Assembly (NCBI RefSeq): GCF_022346885.1
Contig: NZ_JAKRNK010000001.1
Location: forward strand, 1,178,001-1,242,000
Length of the DNA stretch: 64,000 nucleotides
Direction: 5' to 3'
DNA from: Paenibacillus sp. ACRRX
GTDB lineage: Bacteria; Bacillota; Bacilli; Paenibacillales; Paenibacillaceae
Positions 10,701-19,053 of this stretch are shown here, piece by piece (position 1 is the stretch's first letter; each line of letters starts with the position of its first letter). A program made the translations under genes and the position numbers. The notes below the pieces were generated by a model. That model ran no database searches, was not told the DNA's origin, and saw only the letters and a program-made list of their open reading frames with translations.

Positions 10701-13700
10701 GAGCTTCCGACTGACTTTAGCCGAGGCGATCAACGATCCTTTAGAGGTGGATTGGTGCCATTCGAGCTCTCATCACAGACGGGTAAACGAATGGCTGAAC
10801 ATTGCGAACGCCGCGGACTAACGATGAACAGCTTCTTATTTTCCCTGTATAGCTTGCTATTGCATCAATTTACCGGACAGGATGAATGCATAATTGGCTC
10901 ACTTGCATCTGGTCGAACACATCCGGATACAGAGCAAATGATTGGGATGTTTAACGCTTTTTTGCCCATCTTTATCGGTATAAATTCCGGGCGTACGGTG
11001 GATGAACATACAAAGTATGTGCAAGACCAGTTGTCTGGTGCTTATTCGCATCAGGAGTTCTCTGTTGAAAGTTTAATAAATCTTGACCAACGACCGGTTC
11101 CTTATGATCGTTCACGGAATCCTTTATTTGATACAATGCTGATCGTCCACAACCAGATGGATGCAGAAGAGCAGGTATGTGGGCATGGCTTCAAGCTTAA
11201 GCCGCTCCCACTCCATACAGCCACTGCCAAGCTGGATGTGAAGCTGGATATTTTCTTGTACGGGGATGGACGCATTAGCGGTGCGATGGAATACAATACA
11301 GATCTTTTTAAAGAGGAAACCATCAGCCGATTAGTCGCGCAGTGGCTTCATCTAATGGAGCAGGCCTTGCAGCAACCGGAGCAAGGATGCTGCGAATTAC
11401 TCCGTGCATCAGAAGCGGACACGGTACTGCTTAGCGGCTTTAATGAGACATCTGCTCCGTTTCCATCCCACATGCTGCTTCACCAGTGGCTGGAAGAACA
11501 GGCTCGGACTCATCCGGAGCGTACCGCGGTACGCTGTGCCGAACAGGAGCTTACTTATCGTCAGTTAAATGAAAGAGCGAATCAGTTCGCTCGTGTTTTG
11601 CGGGGTTATGGTGTCAAGGCGGACACGGTAGTGCCTGTTGTGGCCGAACGATCATTAGAACTTTTTGTCGGGATATTTGCCATCTTAAAGGCAGGTGGAG
11701 CGTATCTGCCGATTAGTCCGGAATATCCAGAAGAACGTATTCGTTACTTCTTGGAAGACAGCCAATCTAAGCTGGTGTGCACACAGCACAAATGGAGGAA
11801 ATCACTTCCGTTTGATGGGACTGTCATTGAGTTGGATGACGAAACATGCGGCAGAAGCAAAGATCGGCACGACCTTGTACCTGTATCAAACCCTCACCAT
11901 CTGGCATACGTCATTTATACATCAGGTTCGACAGGCATGCCAAAAGGGGTCATGGTGGAGCATTGTGCCATCGTCAATCGTATCCACTGGATGCAGCAGG
12001 CGTACCCCCTCACAGAAGCGGATATTATTTTACACAAGACGCCGATTACGTTTGATGTATCGGTATGGGAACTGTTCTGGTGGAGTGCGGCCGGCGCCAC
12101 GGTGTATGTGCTGGAGCCTGGTGGAGAAAAAGATCCAGTAAGCCTCATTGAAACGATTGATTTGCAGCGTATTACGATCATGCACTTTGTACCTTCCATG
12201 TTGGGACTGTTTTTGCGTAGTGCAGATCAGCGATGTGGTGATGATGAGTATGGCATGCTGTCTAGTCTCCGCTTTGTATTTACAAGCGGGGAGGCACTTA
12301 TGCCGCAGCATGTGGAGACGTTTCGCAAAATATTTAAGGATAAACGTACAGCAGGCTTGGTTAATTTGTACGGGCCAACGGAAGCAGCAGTAGATGTGAC
12401 TGCCTATGCTTGTGATGCTTATTGTAAAGGATCTGTACCGATCGGAAGCCCGATCAGCAACATTCAGCTCTACATTGTGAATGAGGAGCTGGAGCAGCAG
12501 CCGATCGGTGTGCCTGGACAATTGTGTATTGCTGGAACAGGGCTAGCGAGAGGGTACTGGAACAAGCCAGCGTTAACAGCTGAACGGTTTGTCGAGCATC
12601 CGCATCAGCCCGCAACACGAATGTATTTAACAGGGGATCGCGCAAGATGGCTTCCAGACGGCAATATCGAATACCAAGGACGTATGGACCAGCAGGTCAA
12701 AATTCGCGGGATTCGCATCGAATGCGGGGAGATTGAGCATGTGCTGCTCCGACATTCGGGGATAGCTGAAGCTGTCGTTACAGCGGTAGAGGACAAACTG
12801 CTGGAACAGGTGCTCTGTGCTTATATCGTGCCTCAAGCAGTGGGCAAGGTTAGTCAGCAGGGAGACCATCAACTGGAGCAGCTTGTTACTGATCCAGACA
12901 CAGTATTCTCCAGCCAAGCAGATATGTTTGATGATGAAGAATTAATGACCTGGATGCAGCGCTTGCTGCCTGAGTATATGATACCCGTCTACATTATACG
13001 GCTTGACCAATTGCCATTAACGCCAAGCGGAAAGCTGGATCGACGAAACTTACCGCTGCCAAGTTGGAAGACTGGAGGCAGTGGTGAGGCACCGCAGACT
13101 TCCATAGAGCAGCAGCTAGCAGCAATTTGGCAGCAGGTGCTGGCAGTGACAGCACCTGCCCGAGACGATCATTTCTTCATGCTTGGAGGCCATTCATTAC
13201 GGGCCGCTCAATTAGCTGGATTGGTCGAACAGCAGTTCCAAGTGCAATTTACGCTGCAGCATGTGTTTCAAGCACCTGTACTCCGACATATGGCGACCGT
13301 TATAGAAACAGCGGGTTGTATGACAAGTATGCCGCTGGAACCAGTGGAGAAAAGACCCAACTATCCGTTATCACTGGCTCAGAATCGACTGTTTATTTTG
13401 CAGGAAATGGATCAGGAGCAGACTGCTTACAACTTGCCGTTTGCCGTACACATTAAGGGAGCGCTTGATACAGAGACACTCGAACGTGCGCTCATTCGAC
13501 TGGTTGAGGAACATGAGCCGCTCCGTACTAGTTTTAAATGGTACGAAGGTGCACCTGTTCAATGTATCGTAGAGTCCGAGCATGTAGAAATGCGGCTGGA
13601 GAACTACAATCAGTCCAATCGGCATCAATCGCTTGATGAAGCAATGCTTGAGGCTGCTAAGACGTTTATACGACCATTCGACTTATCTAAAGCACCACTC

Positions 13701-16700
13701 TTGCGGGCTTGTTTAATGGAGCGGGGCAGTGACGAGTTCACACTTATGATGGATATGCACCACATCGTATCGGATGGCATTTCCATGAACATTATGGCTG
13801 ATCAATTGGTGCGCGAATATGAATATTTGCACGGCATGAACAAAAGCACAAGTAAGGCGAATGACGATAGACATAGTCTGACTGCTGCGAAGCCGCTGCG
13901 GATTCAGTATAAGGACTATGCAGTATGGCAGCAGCAATGGATGAGCAGTGAAGCACGTACGAAGGAAGAGACCTACTGGCGCGAAGCGTTAGAAGGTTCA
14001 TTGCCACTGCTTCATCTGCCTCTAGATTATACACGTCCTGCGCTGCAGTCTTTTAAAGGCGAGTGTGTGTATGCTGAGCTGACACAATCACAGCTGGAAT
14101 TGGTAAAGGCAGCTGCCTCTAAGTTGGACATGACACTTTTTATGTATGTGCTGACGGCTTTTCACGCACTGCTATTCAAAGTAAGCGGTCAAGAGGATAT
14201 TATCGTCGGGACACCGATTGGAGGTCGGCTGCACACTGACACAGAACCACTAATCGGCATGTTTGTAAATACGCTCCCGATACGAACGCGCCCAACTGCT
14301 TCTATCACATTTTCTGCCTTTGCACATCAGGTGAAGTACCAGACAGTACAGGCTTTTGCGCATCAGACACTGCCATTTGAACAGATTGTGACTGCCTTGC
14401 AGGTTCCGCGGGATTTAAGCCGCAATCCTATATTTGATGTCCTGTTTGTCATGCAAAATATGGGGCTTCCTAGCACTGAAGTTGAGGGATTACAGTTTGA
14501 TTCCCAATTGCTGAATGCAGGCGTGTCGAAGCTTGATTTAACCGTTGAAGTAACAGAAATAGAAGGCGGCCTGCGCATACGAGCAGAATATGCAACTGCT
14601 TTGTTTGAACGAACGAGCGTACTTCGCCTGCTTGATTATTACATGCATGTGCTGACAAGCGCCGCAGCTCAACCTGATGCTGCGCTTGGTGAGCTGCGGC
14701 TTATGACTCATGCTGAAGAATGCAATATGTACGGCTTATTTAATGGTACAAGTCATCTCTTCCCAGTCGATATGACATTGGGTGAAGCGGTAGAGCAGTA
14801 CGCCAAAGATGAGCCTGCACGAACGGCACTGTTAGTTGGTGATCGGGAAGTAACTTACGGGGAGCTTCAACATCAGGCGGAGCATCTCGCACATCTGTTG
14901 CGCTCAAAAGGAGTTAAAACAGACAGTTTGGTTGCGATATGCATGGAACGCTCGCTTGCGATGATTGTGGCCATCTTAGGAATCTGGAAAGCTGGCGGAG
15001 CGTATGTTCCGATATCCCCGTCTCAGCCATTGGATAGGATACGTTTTGTGCTTGAGGATTCGAATACGAGCCTTGTGCTTGTGGAGACCGGTAGTGAGAT
15101 GCTGCAAGCAGATCTTGGAGATGTTGTCCTTTTGCCGATATCCGCATGTATGTTTGCTTCCGATAGATTAGACGGCATGGTGGCTATGAGCATGGGTGAA
15201 ACTCAATGTTCTGAACAGACGATCCATTCTGATAATAGGCAGGCAATCACAGACAATGCCACTTCCAACGATGCGGCGTACGTTATTTATACTTCGGGCT
15301 CAACTGGGCAGCCAAAGGGTGTGCTGGTTGAGCACCAAGCAGCAGTAAATCGGATTCATTGGATGCAAGAAATGTACCCGCTTCATGCGGAAGACGTTAT
15401 TTTACAAAAGACGCCGTATACATTCGATGTATCCGTTTGGGAGCTGATTTGGTGGGCATTTGGCGGGGCTAAAGTGGCTTTGCTGGAGCCTGGCGAGGAG
15501 AAGGACCCGAGTGCGATTGTGGCGGCGATAGCGCGATACCGTGTGACGACGATTCATTTTGTTCCCTCTATGCTGGAGTTGTTTTTAGCCCATTTGGAGC
15601 ATAACCCGCACGCTAGACACGGTTTAAACAGCTTGCGTTATGTCTTTACAAGCGGCGAAGCGCTCAAGGCTGAGCATGTGGAGCGATTTAAACAGTTGAT
15701 GACGGATTATTCGAATGCAGCCCTCATTAATCTTTACGGACCAACCGAGGCGGCTATTGATGTAACTTATTATGATTGTAGTGAATGGCAGGGGACACTT
15801 GTTCCAATAGGAAAACCGATTTATAACACGGAGCTGTACGTTGTAAATGATCAGTTCCAGCGACAGCCGATTGGCATCCCAGGTGAATTATGCATTGCTG
15901 GTACATGTTTAGCACGCGGATATGTGAACAGAGAGGAGCTTACGGCGGAACGATTTATCGTGAATCCTTATGTTCCAGGCAGCAAAATGTACCGTACGGG
16001 TGATATGGCCAGATGGTTGCCTGACGGTAATATAGAGTATTTGGGGAGATTAGACAACCAAGTTAAAGTGCGCGGCTTCCGCATCGAGTGCGGGGAGATC
16101 GAGCATGCTCTGCTGAAGGAACCTTTTGTGCGGGATGCAATTGTTGTGAAGTTGGAGGACAGCACGAGAGCTGATTATTTATGCGCATATTTGGTCACAA
16201 CAGCAACCGTAACAGCAGCTCAATTACGTGCCTCTTTACAACTGCGGCTGCCTGAGTATATGATACCTGCCGTTTATGTGGAACTGGAGAGCATGCCGCT
16301 TACATCCAACGGAAAGGTAGATCGACGGCGCCTGCCGCGACCGGAACATCGTGTAGATTCAGGTCAGGAATTCGTAGAGGCAAAAGAGGGTACAGAAGAG
16401 GTAGTGGCTAGTGTATGGCGGGAGTTATTGGGGCGCGAGCGCATCGGTTCGCGAGACAACTTCTTTGACTGCGGAGGTGACTCCCTGCTTATCATTCGTA
16501 TGCATCACATGCTGGACCGACGGTATCCGGGATTGCTTAAAGTGACGGATCTATTTAATTATCCGACGGTATCCGGCCTTGCAGCCTACATCGATGTGAT
16601 GCAAACCGATCATCTCAGTGCTGACTGGAGTGGGCTCCAAGTACCGGAGCAGCTGCTAAATCGAACTTCTTCAACAGAGTGGAATGGTTTGTACCGCTTT

Positions 16701-17273
16701 GAGGTCGATAAGATGTTGCTGGACGGCTTAAGGAAAGTGAGCCATGCAGAGGTAATCCGTGTGAATGAACTTATGCTTGCTGTGTTGGCTTGGTACTTTA
16801 AGCAGGCGACAGGTTCGCAGAATGTTCAAATGCTTCATATGAATGATGAGCGGGAGGCGCGGCTCATTAAGATTGATTTTACCCAAACGCAGGACTTTCA
16901 CGAACTAATCAGTGTCGTGACAGAAGGGGACCAGGTGCTTAAGCGACTAGAACAATGGCGCAAGCTTCCAACTGGAGAAGGATCCAAAAACCAGTCGATC
17001 GCTCCGTTGTTCTATGAAGGGGCACCGCATAAGCTCGCTGTCAACTATGAGTTGCTGCAAGCGTATGAACTGATCGTGTCCTTGCCGATTGTAACTGTGG
17101 AACACGCCGTGTTAAAGGGCGAATGGGCGTTTAATGGGCAACGGATGGATAAGGAGAGAATGAGGCATTGGCTGCAAGGGTATGTGAAGCTGCTGAGACT
17201 GGTCGTACAGCAATTTGAGCATACCGTTCATTCAATCGGTGCAGAAACGGCCGCTTCCACAGATAAAGGATAA
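4785..17273 (+). CDS. NRPS 1: FAAL-ACP-C-A-T-C-A-T-C-A-T with terminal half C/E domain
   Basis: This 4162-aa protein starts a lipopeptide. The ATG at 4785 follows GGGGGCGG by about 7 bases; an in-frame TTG at 4764 has no such site. Domains: fatty acyl-AMP ligase, residues ~5-580 (FSSGSTGNPKG, WLPLTHDMGLIG, VYGLAEAS); ACP (Ser625); C (HHIITDG, H812-H813); A1; T (Ser1717); C (H1906); A2; T (Ser2804); C (H2992); A3; T (Ser3900); then ~210 residues resembling only the C-terminal lobe of an E/C domain. A-domain codes read by eye: A1 DGFFLGVVFK (Ile/Val-like), A2 DVWHFSLVDK and A3 DVWHFSLIDK (both Ser). No functional epimerase and no thioesterase are present. It should hand acyl-Ile-Ser-Ser to the KS of NRPS 2. 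The terminal half-domain is odd and discussed under findings. Confidence 0.93.
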   Translation: MEPIRHLAELLLKCDTNSAGITFLQSGQDQSYTYSELHNRAAAVLVMLQDRGIPVACPVIIQTEDNEAFIILFWACVLGGYVPVPVTAAHNDEQRNKLLQIYKELGLAYVIAASEAISSLGTYSSRIGAEELYRCLVTKTVLLEEVLSADLTLAACAKLHTPRSEDTAFIQFSSGSTGNPKGVVLTHDNLLANMSAILAGSRTTESDSSLSWLPLTHDMGLIGFHLTPILGRIHQYQMTTSAFVLHPMNWLRTASERRISCLASPNFGYSHFLQHFKPEQAVGEQWDLSCIRLIFNGAEPISEAICRQFLASLKPYGLPSNSLFPVYGLAEASLAVTFPDPEEELRVSYLDREQLGLGSPVCLVEAESKQAVPILDLGYPVKDCAVSIRDEDQIQMDEGRIGLIYIQGRNVTAGYYNLPDTNKQLITPDGWLNTGDLGYVVSGRLFVTGRMKDILFVNGQNLYPHDLEQIASEAQSLSLGKIAVCGVQDPVSKQDEIVVFVQHRGKLESFTGIRADVKSLLNRATGLDVTTVLPIRQIPKTTSGKIQRYLLAERFASGEFTEAATKLTIWEIETLLPAAGDNSSLQGQEIAMTDTEIRIADFWSEVLGISQPSMNAHFLELGGNSLKAGMIASRLQDTWAIEASLGEVLQHETIRSLAAWVDSCSGNKQAEQAIPIIPVGARAYYPLTSAQNRLYVLQQINPSLTHYNLPYEISLTGACDQTKLAAAWQDLTRRHVMLRTSISMLDGTAVQYVAEEVELPLLWVDGTDWTEEQIRHYSISFVRPFKMEQAPLFRVEIVKLAHDRHLMLLDMHHIITDGSSMGIWIREFAALYDGVELPAQPLQYTDIALWLDMQRNTSEWERSRQYWQTTFADGCPRLTLPLDQTRPLTPSYSGRVESVRVDAALVNKLNKLAHTSGCTLYTVLVSLYYVLLSRYSGQQDIVIGTAAAGRTRTEMEQVAGLFVNMIPLRLRRTDVSPKIQETNTSPTAVIVQNADHAHIHESSSTVVDITLNAWFRAVQEQLSEALRHQTLPFEEMMEAAGHISEMGRHPLFDTAFTLQNMDLPELRTKQFTCEIAPLHTSTSKFDMSWEGYVTAEGLDLHVEFSLELFRSDTIRQMLRCYTYLLEQAADNSVQTLNKLELMSAPEQAQLIMECSEMTDSRHRDMALHEWFEWQADEQPEAIALEMGEHKWHYAKLNSEANRLARWLMDKSTASQAAANARKEGARPCVALIMDRSMEMIAAMLAVLKAGMAYVPIDPSFPTERIRYMFEDAQISAVLVNGDRLQLRRELEESGALPSVWFHVTEQQMEYINYDESNLAVATNVDDVAYMMYTSGTTGRPKGIYTTHANVTRVVRHTNYLELTAHDTLLQLSNYAFDGSTFDIYGALLNGSRLIMLQMDEIADPFRIMEQIVNKGVTVFFATTALFNMLVDHDLAGLMQVRHVLFGGERASMSHVRRAYDAMGPGKLLHVYGPTETTVFASCYPILSWNSEQVTIPIGQPITRTELYVLDAEGRLAAKGAAGELYIGGDGLALGYANLPAMTAERFVKHCTDSTRRMYRTGDLVRWNADGQLEYLDRLDKQVKLRGYRIELGEIESAWLRLPDVREAYITTRELGGDLALCAYIVADKPIVVAEYVQELRRVLPYYMVPAAVIQLDKLPLTSNGKVDMRALPAPEAAFMVLQPETETERDLQLLWQEALNVDEIGVTDHFFERGGHSLKASKLASLIYKHFHLQMPIQQIFSLPTIREQAAWIDGHDKVDRSGYRSIPAAVRMPAYPTSPAQQRMYLLDQFEGVGTTYHMPILFEVEGELTLDLAEAAWQKMITTHEPFRTSFRMYEGHIQQLIHESAAFQMNQIVLPDKVEGWDKKELTTYCLRYLRPFCLSEAPLLHGYWIIAQSKRYMLIDIHHIVADGISLQTLISDWARCVAGYVSQPPEVQYKDYAVWLNGEQAVTDLKRSEAYWQQQLPQELPVLELPTDFSRGDQRSFRGGLVPFELSSQTGKRMAEHCERRGLTMNSFLFSLYSLLLHQFTGQDECIIGSLASGRTHPDTEQMIGMFNAFLPIFIGINSGRTVDEHTKYVQDQLSGAYSHQEFSVESLINLDQRPVPYDRSRNPLFDTMLIVHNQMDAEEQVCGHGFKLKPLPLHTATAKLDVKLDIFLYGDGRISGAMEYNTDLFKEETISRLVAQWLHLMEQALQQPEQGCCELLRASEADTVLLSGFNETSAPFPSHMLLHQWLEEQARTHPERTAVRCAEQELTYRQLNERANQFARVLRGYGVKADTVVPVVAERSLELFVGIFAILKAGGAYLPISPEYPEERIRYFLEDSQSKLVCTQHKWRKSLPFDGTVIELDDETCGRSKDRHDLVPVSNPHHLAYVIYTSGSTGMPKGVMVEHCAIVNRIHWMQQAYPLTEADIILHKTPITFDVSVWELFWWSAAGATVYVLEPGGEKDPVSLIETIDLQRITIMHFVPSMLGLFLRSADQRCGDDEYGMLSSLRFVFTSGEALMPQHVETFRKIFKDKRTAGLVNLYGPTEAAVDVTAYACDAYCKGSVPIGSPISNIQLYIVNEELEQQPIGVPGQLCIAGTGLARGYWNKPALTAERFVEHPHQPATRMYLTGDRARWLPDGNIEYQGRMDQQVKIRGIRIECGEIEHVLLRHSGIAEAVVTAVEDKLLEQVLCAYIVPQAVGKVSQQGDHQLEQLVTDPDTVFSSQADMFDDEELMTWMQRLLPEYMIPVYIIRLDQLPLTPSGKLDRRNLPLPSWKTGGSGEAPQTSIEQQLAAIWQQVLAVTAPARDDHFFMLGGHSLRAAQLAGLVEQQFQVQFTLQHVFQAPVLRHMATVIETAGCMTSMPLEPVEKRPNYPLSLAQNRLFILQEMDQEQTAYNLPFAVHIKGALDTETLERALIRLVEEHEPLRTSFKWYEGAPVQCIVESEHVEMRLENYNQSNRHQSLDEAMLEAAKTFIRPFDLSKAPLLRACLMERGSDEFTLMMDMHHIVSDGISMNIMADQLVREYEYLHGMNKSTSKANDDRHSLTAAKPLRIQYKDYAVWQQQWMSSEARTKEETYWREALEGSLPLLHLPLDYTRPALQSFKGECVYAELTQSQLELVKAAASKLDMTLFMYVLTAFHALLFKVSGQEDIIVGTPIGGRLHTDTEPLIGMFVNTLPIRTRPTASITFSAFAHQVKYQTVQAFAHQTLPFEQIVTALQVPRDLSRNPIFDVLFVMQNMGLPSTEVEGLQFDSQLLNAGVSKLDLTVEVTEIEGGLRIRAEYATALFERTSVLRLLDYYMHVLTSAAAQPDAALGELRLMTHAEECNMYGLFNGTSHLFPVDMTLGEAVEQYAKDEPARTALLVGDREVTYGELQHQAEHLAHLLRSKGVKTDSLVAICMERSLAMIVAILGIWKAGGAYVPISPSQPLDRIRFVLEDSNTSLVLVETGSEMLQADLGDVVLLPISACMFASDRLDGMVAMSMGETQCSEQTIHSDNRQAITDNATSNDAAYVIYTSGSTGQPKGVLVEHQAAVNRIHWMQEMYPLHAEDVILQKTPYTFDVSVWELIWWAFGGAKVALLEPGEEKDPSAIVAAIARYRVTTIHFVPSMLELFLAHLEHNPHARHGLNSLRYVFTSGEALKAEHVERFKQLMTDYSNAALINLYGPTEAAIDVTYYDCSEWQGTLVPIGKPIYNTELYVVNDQFQRQPIGIPGELCIAGTCLARGYVNREELTAERFIVNPYVPGSKMYRTGDMARWLPDGNIEYLGRLDNQVKVRGFRIECGEIEHALLKEPFVRDAIVVKLEDSTRADYLCAYLVTTATVTAAQLRASLQLRLPEYMIPAVYVELESMPLTSNGKVDRRRLPRPEHRVDSGQEFVEAKEGTEEVVASVWRELLGRERIGSRDNFFDCGGDSLLIIRMHHMLDRRYPGLLKVTDLFNYPTVSGLAAYIDVMQTDHLSADWSGLQVPEQLLNRTSSTEWNGLYRFEVDKMLLDGLRKVSHAEVIRVNELMLAVLAWYFKQATGSQNVQMLHMNDEREARLIKIDFTQTQDFHELISVVTEGDQVLKRLEQWRKLPTGEGSKNQSIAPLFYEGAPHKLAVNYELLQAYELIVSLPIVTVEHAVLKGEWAFNGQRMDKERMRHWLQGYVKLLRLVVQQFEHTVHSIGAETAASTDKG

Positions 17274-17309
17274 CGTTAGTTAGACAAGTTAAGAAAGGAA
17301 GAATTGCTG

Positions 17310-18161
17310 ATGAAAAAAGCAATCTGGATGATAGTAAACGTCGTCGTATGCATCGGATTATTTTTCCTTGTCCTGAATGTACACGGCTCCGCTTATAAAG
17401 TCCCTGCACTGCAAGCGTATACCGAGTTTATGATACGAAATCAGACGGTATTTATGGCAGTTACTTTTATACTTACCTTGCTTCTGTACGTGGTTTATTT
17501 TCGGATACAGGCAGGACTGCGCCGAGATCCGCAGATCAAGCTGTTTAAATCCTTTCGTATGGATCGACTCAGCAGCAAACAATTTCTGCTGTTGTTGGCG
17601 ATGGGGATCGCCGGCTGCACGTTTAGTATCGGGCTTGTGCTCATCGACTGGATTGAAGCTCATATGGCCGCAATTCCTGCGCTGGTCAGCAACTTGATGC
17701 ATGCGGATTCGATTGTCTATGTCATTATAGGGGCAGGCGTGATCGCCCCTGCATTTGAAGAAATTTTGTTTCGAGGCATTGTATTTAACCAACTGCGTAC
17801 GATGATGCATACAAGTCTGGCTCTGCTCATTCAGGCACTGCTGTATGCTGCGGTTCAGCCTGGATTAGAAGTGGCCCTGATTGGTTTTGGCTCAGGCCTA
17901 ATATACGGCATGTTATATGTACGCATGCAATCCATCTGGGCTCCGATTACAGTGCAGGTGGTGGCAATGAGCTCAATCTTCCTCGCTAAATATGCGGGAT
18001 TGTTCGAGTGGGCAAATCGTTTAGGCCAAACAGCGCTTATCGTGATTACGCTGATTAGTCTGCTCTTCTTGTTTGGAGCTTCATGGCGAGTATGGGTACA
18101 TGGTGCTAGAAGTGTGGAAACAGGGGCTGCAAAGCGTCCATCTGCTCCAACCGGCGCTTAG
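17310..18161 (+). CDS. CPBP (CAAX protease/Abi) family membrane protein 1
   Basis: This 283-aa polytopic membrane protein belongs to the CPBP family of glutamic intramembrane proteases. It has about seven hydrophobic segments and the first family motif EExxxR (EEILFR). The later His positions appear changed: the FxxxH motif reads as LYAAVQ and the last motif as PITVQVV, so both catalytic-site histidines seem to be Gln. Bacterial CPBP proteins often act in self-immunity to peptide antibiotics. Sitting inside the NRPS operon and followed by two paralogues, it is a candidate immunity or membrane accessory protein. AAAGGAAG (17294-17301) places the start at the ATG 17310 rather than the TTG at 17304. 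Confidence 0.75.
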   Translation: MKKAIWMIVNVVVCIGLFFLVLNVHGSAYKVPALQAYTEFMIRNQTVFMAVTFILTLLLYVVYFRIQAGLRRDPQIKLFKSFRMDRLSSKQFLLLLAMGIAGCTFSIGLVLIDWIEAHMAAIPALVSNLMHADSIVYVIIGAGVIAPAFEEILFRGIVFNQLRTMMHTSLALLIQALLYAAVQPGLEVALIGFGSGLIYGMLYVRMQSIWAPITVQVVAMSSIFLAKYAGLFEWANRLGQTALIVITLISLLFLFGASWRVWVHGARSVETGAAKRPSAPTGA

Positions 18162-18171
18162 TGACATTGGA

Positions 18172-18191
18172 GGCTCCCGTTAGCGGGAGCC
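18172..18191 (+). promoter_or_regulatory. GC-rich hairpin between CPBP genes 1 and 2
   Basis: GGCTCCCG-TTAG-CGGGAGCC forms a perfect 8-bp GC-rich stem with a 4-base loop, 10 bases after the first CPBP stop. No T-run follows, so it is not a classical terminator. It could be an mRNA processing or stabilising element that sets different levels for the genes on either side. Confidence 0.5.
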
Positions 18192-18228
18192 AGGTACCCC
18201 CATTTATAAGTCGAAAGGAGCATCATCT

Positions 18229-19053
18229 ATGATTAAAAGAGTGGGGCTCATGTTAGTCTCCGTACTTCTGATCGTTGGTATTTACTTTGCTTGGTTTTAT
18301 ACCGTTAATCATCTATTTTTCACGTATTTGTATTCGCTGTCCCCTTGGTTTGAACGTAATACGCTGTTTATCATCATCTTAAACGATATCGTTGGATTTC
18401 CATTAATGGCCTTGGCATTATGGTTTTTGCTGCGCAAGTCTATATTTAAAGTAGCCCGCTATCAACGAATTGCGGCTGTGCCTGCTGTTTATGCGTGTAT
18501 CATTGGGGCAGCGGCAGGAATATTCACGATTGCCTTCTCTATGCTGCCCGCTTTCCGGGGACCGGAGGGCAGTACGTTTATAGTGCTTCTGGATTATATC
18601 AACCGAGCAGAATGGTATGTCTTCCTTGCATTTTTACTGTTAGGAAACATTTATAAAGAAACATTGTTCAGAGGCCTGCTGCTCAACGAATTTCGCACGG
18701 TGTTTCCAGTATGGATGGCGATCGTGCTGCAAGGTATCATGTATGGTATTTTGTTTTTTCAGGGGGATCCAGTGTTATCCTTGTACGGCTTTCTTGGAGC
18801 TGTGATCTTTGCTTTGTTGTATGTATGGTTTGATTCGATTTGGGCTCCTGTCATTGCGCAGATCGCTTGTCAGGGCGTGCAGTATGTCATGTGGAATTCG
18901 AATTTGGCGTTAAAAGGATTGCCTTTGCAAATCACTGTCATGGTTGTATCCATTCTGATTATTGGTGTATGTATGCGATACGCTCGGCGCCATCGCAAGG
19001 CGAGCCCGCCGAATATAAGTTATACGCAGCATAAAGGAGTGCAGGCACCATGA
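18229..19053 (+). CDS. CPBP family membrane protein 2, catalytic motif degraded
   Basis: This 274-aa polytopic membrane protein is a paralogue of its two neighbours. Its first motif is KETLFR where the family has EExxxR, so the first catalytic Glu is Lys. The later motifs also lack His (LFFQ and VIAQIACQ regions). It is therefore probably not a protease. It ends with a basic tail (YARRHRK). The ribosome binding site AAAGGAG (18214-18220) is well spaced from the ATG, and its stop overlaps the next start (ATGA at 19050-19053), so the two are translationally coupled. Function is inferred only from family and context. Confidence 0.72.
   Translation: MIKRVGLMLVSVLLIVGIYFAWFYTVNHLFFTYLYSLSPWFERNTLFIIILNDIVGFPLMALALWFLLRKSIFKVARYQRIAAVPAVYACIIGAAAGIFTIAFSMLPAFRGPEGSTFIVLLDYINRAEWYVFLAFLLLGNIYKETLFRGLLLNEFRTVFPVWMAIVLQGIMYGILFFQGDPVLSLYGFLGAVIFALLYVWFDSIWAPVIAQIACQGVQYVMWNSNLALKGLPLQITVMVVSILIIGVCMRYARRHRKASPPNISYTQHKGVQAP

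Noticed and set aside
12030-12521. 163-codon minus-strand frame inside NRPS 1
   Set aside because: Antisense shadow of an A domain with no features of its own. The same applies to the many other frames inside the synthetase genes.
6550-17273. Epimerisation within the Ile-Ser-Ser modules
   Set aside because: No complete E domain is present in NRPS 1; the C-terminal half-domain has no HHxxxDG, so D-residues cannot be inferred from it.
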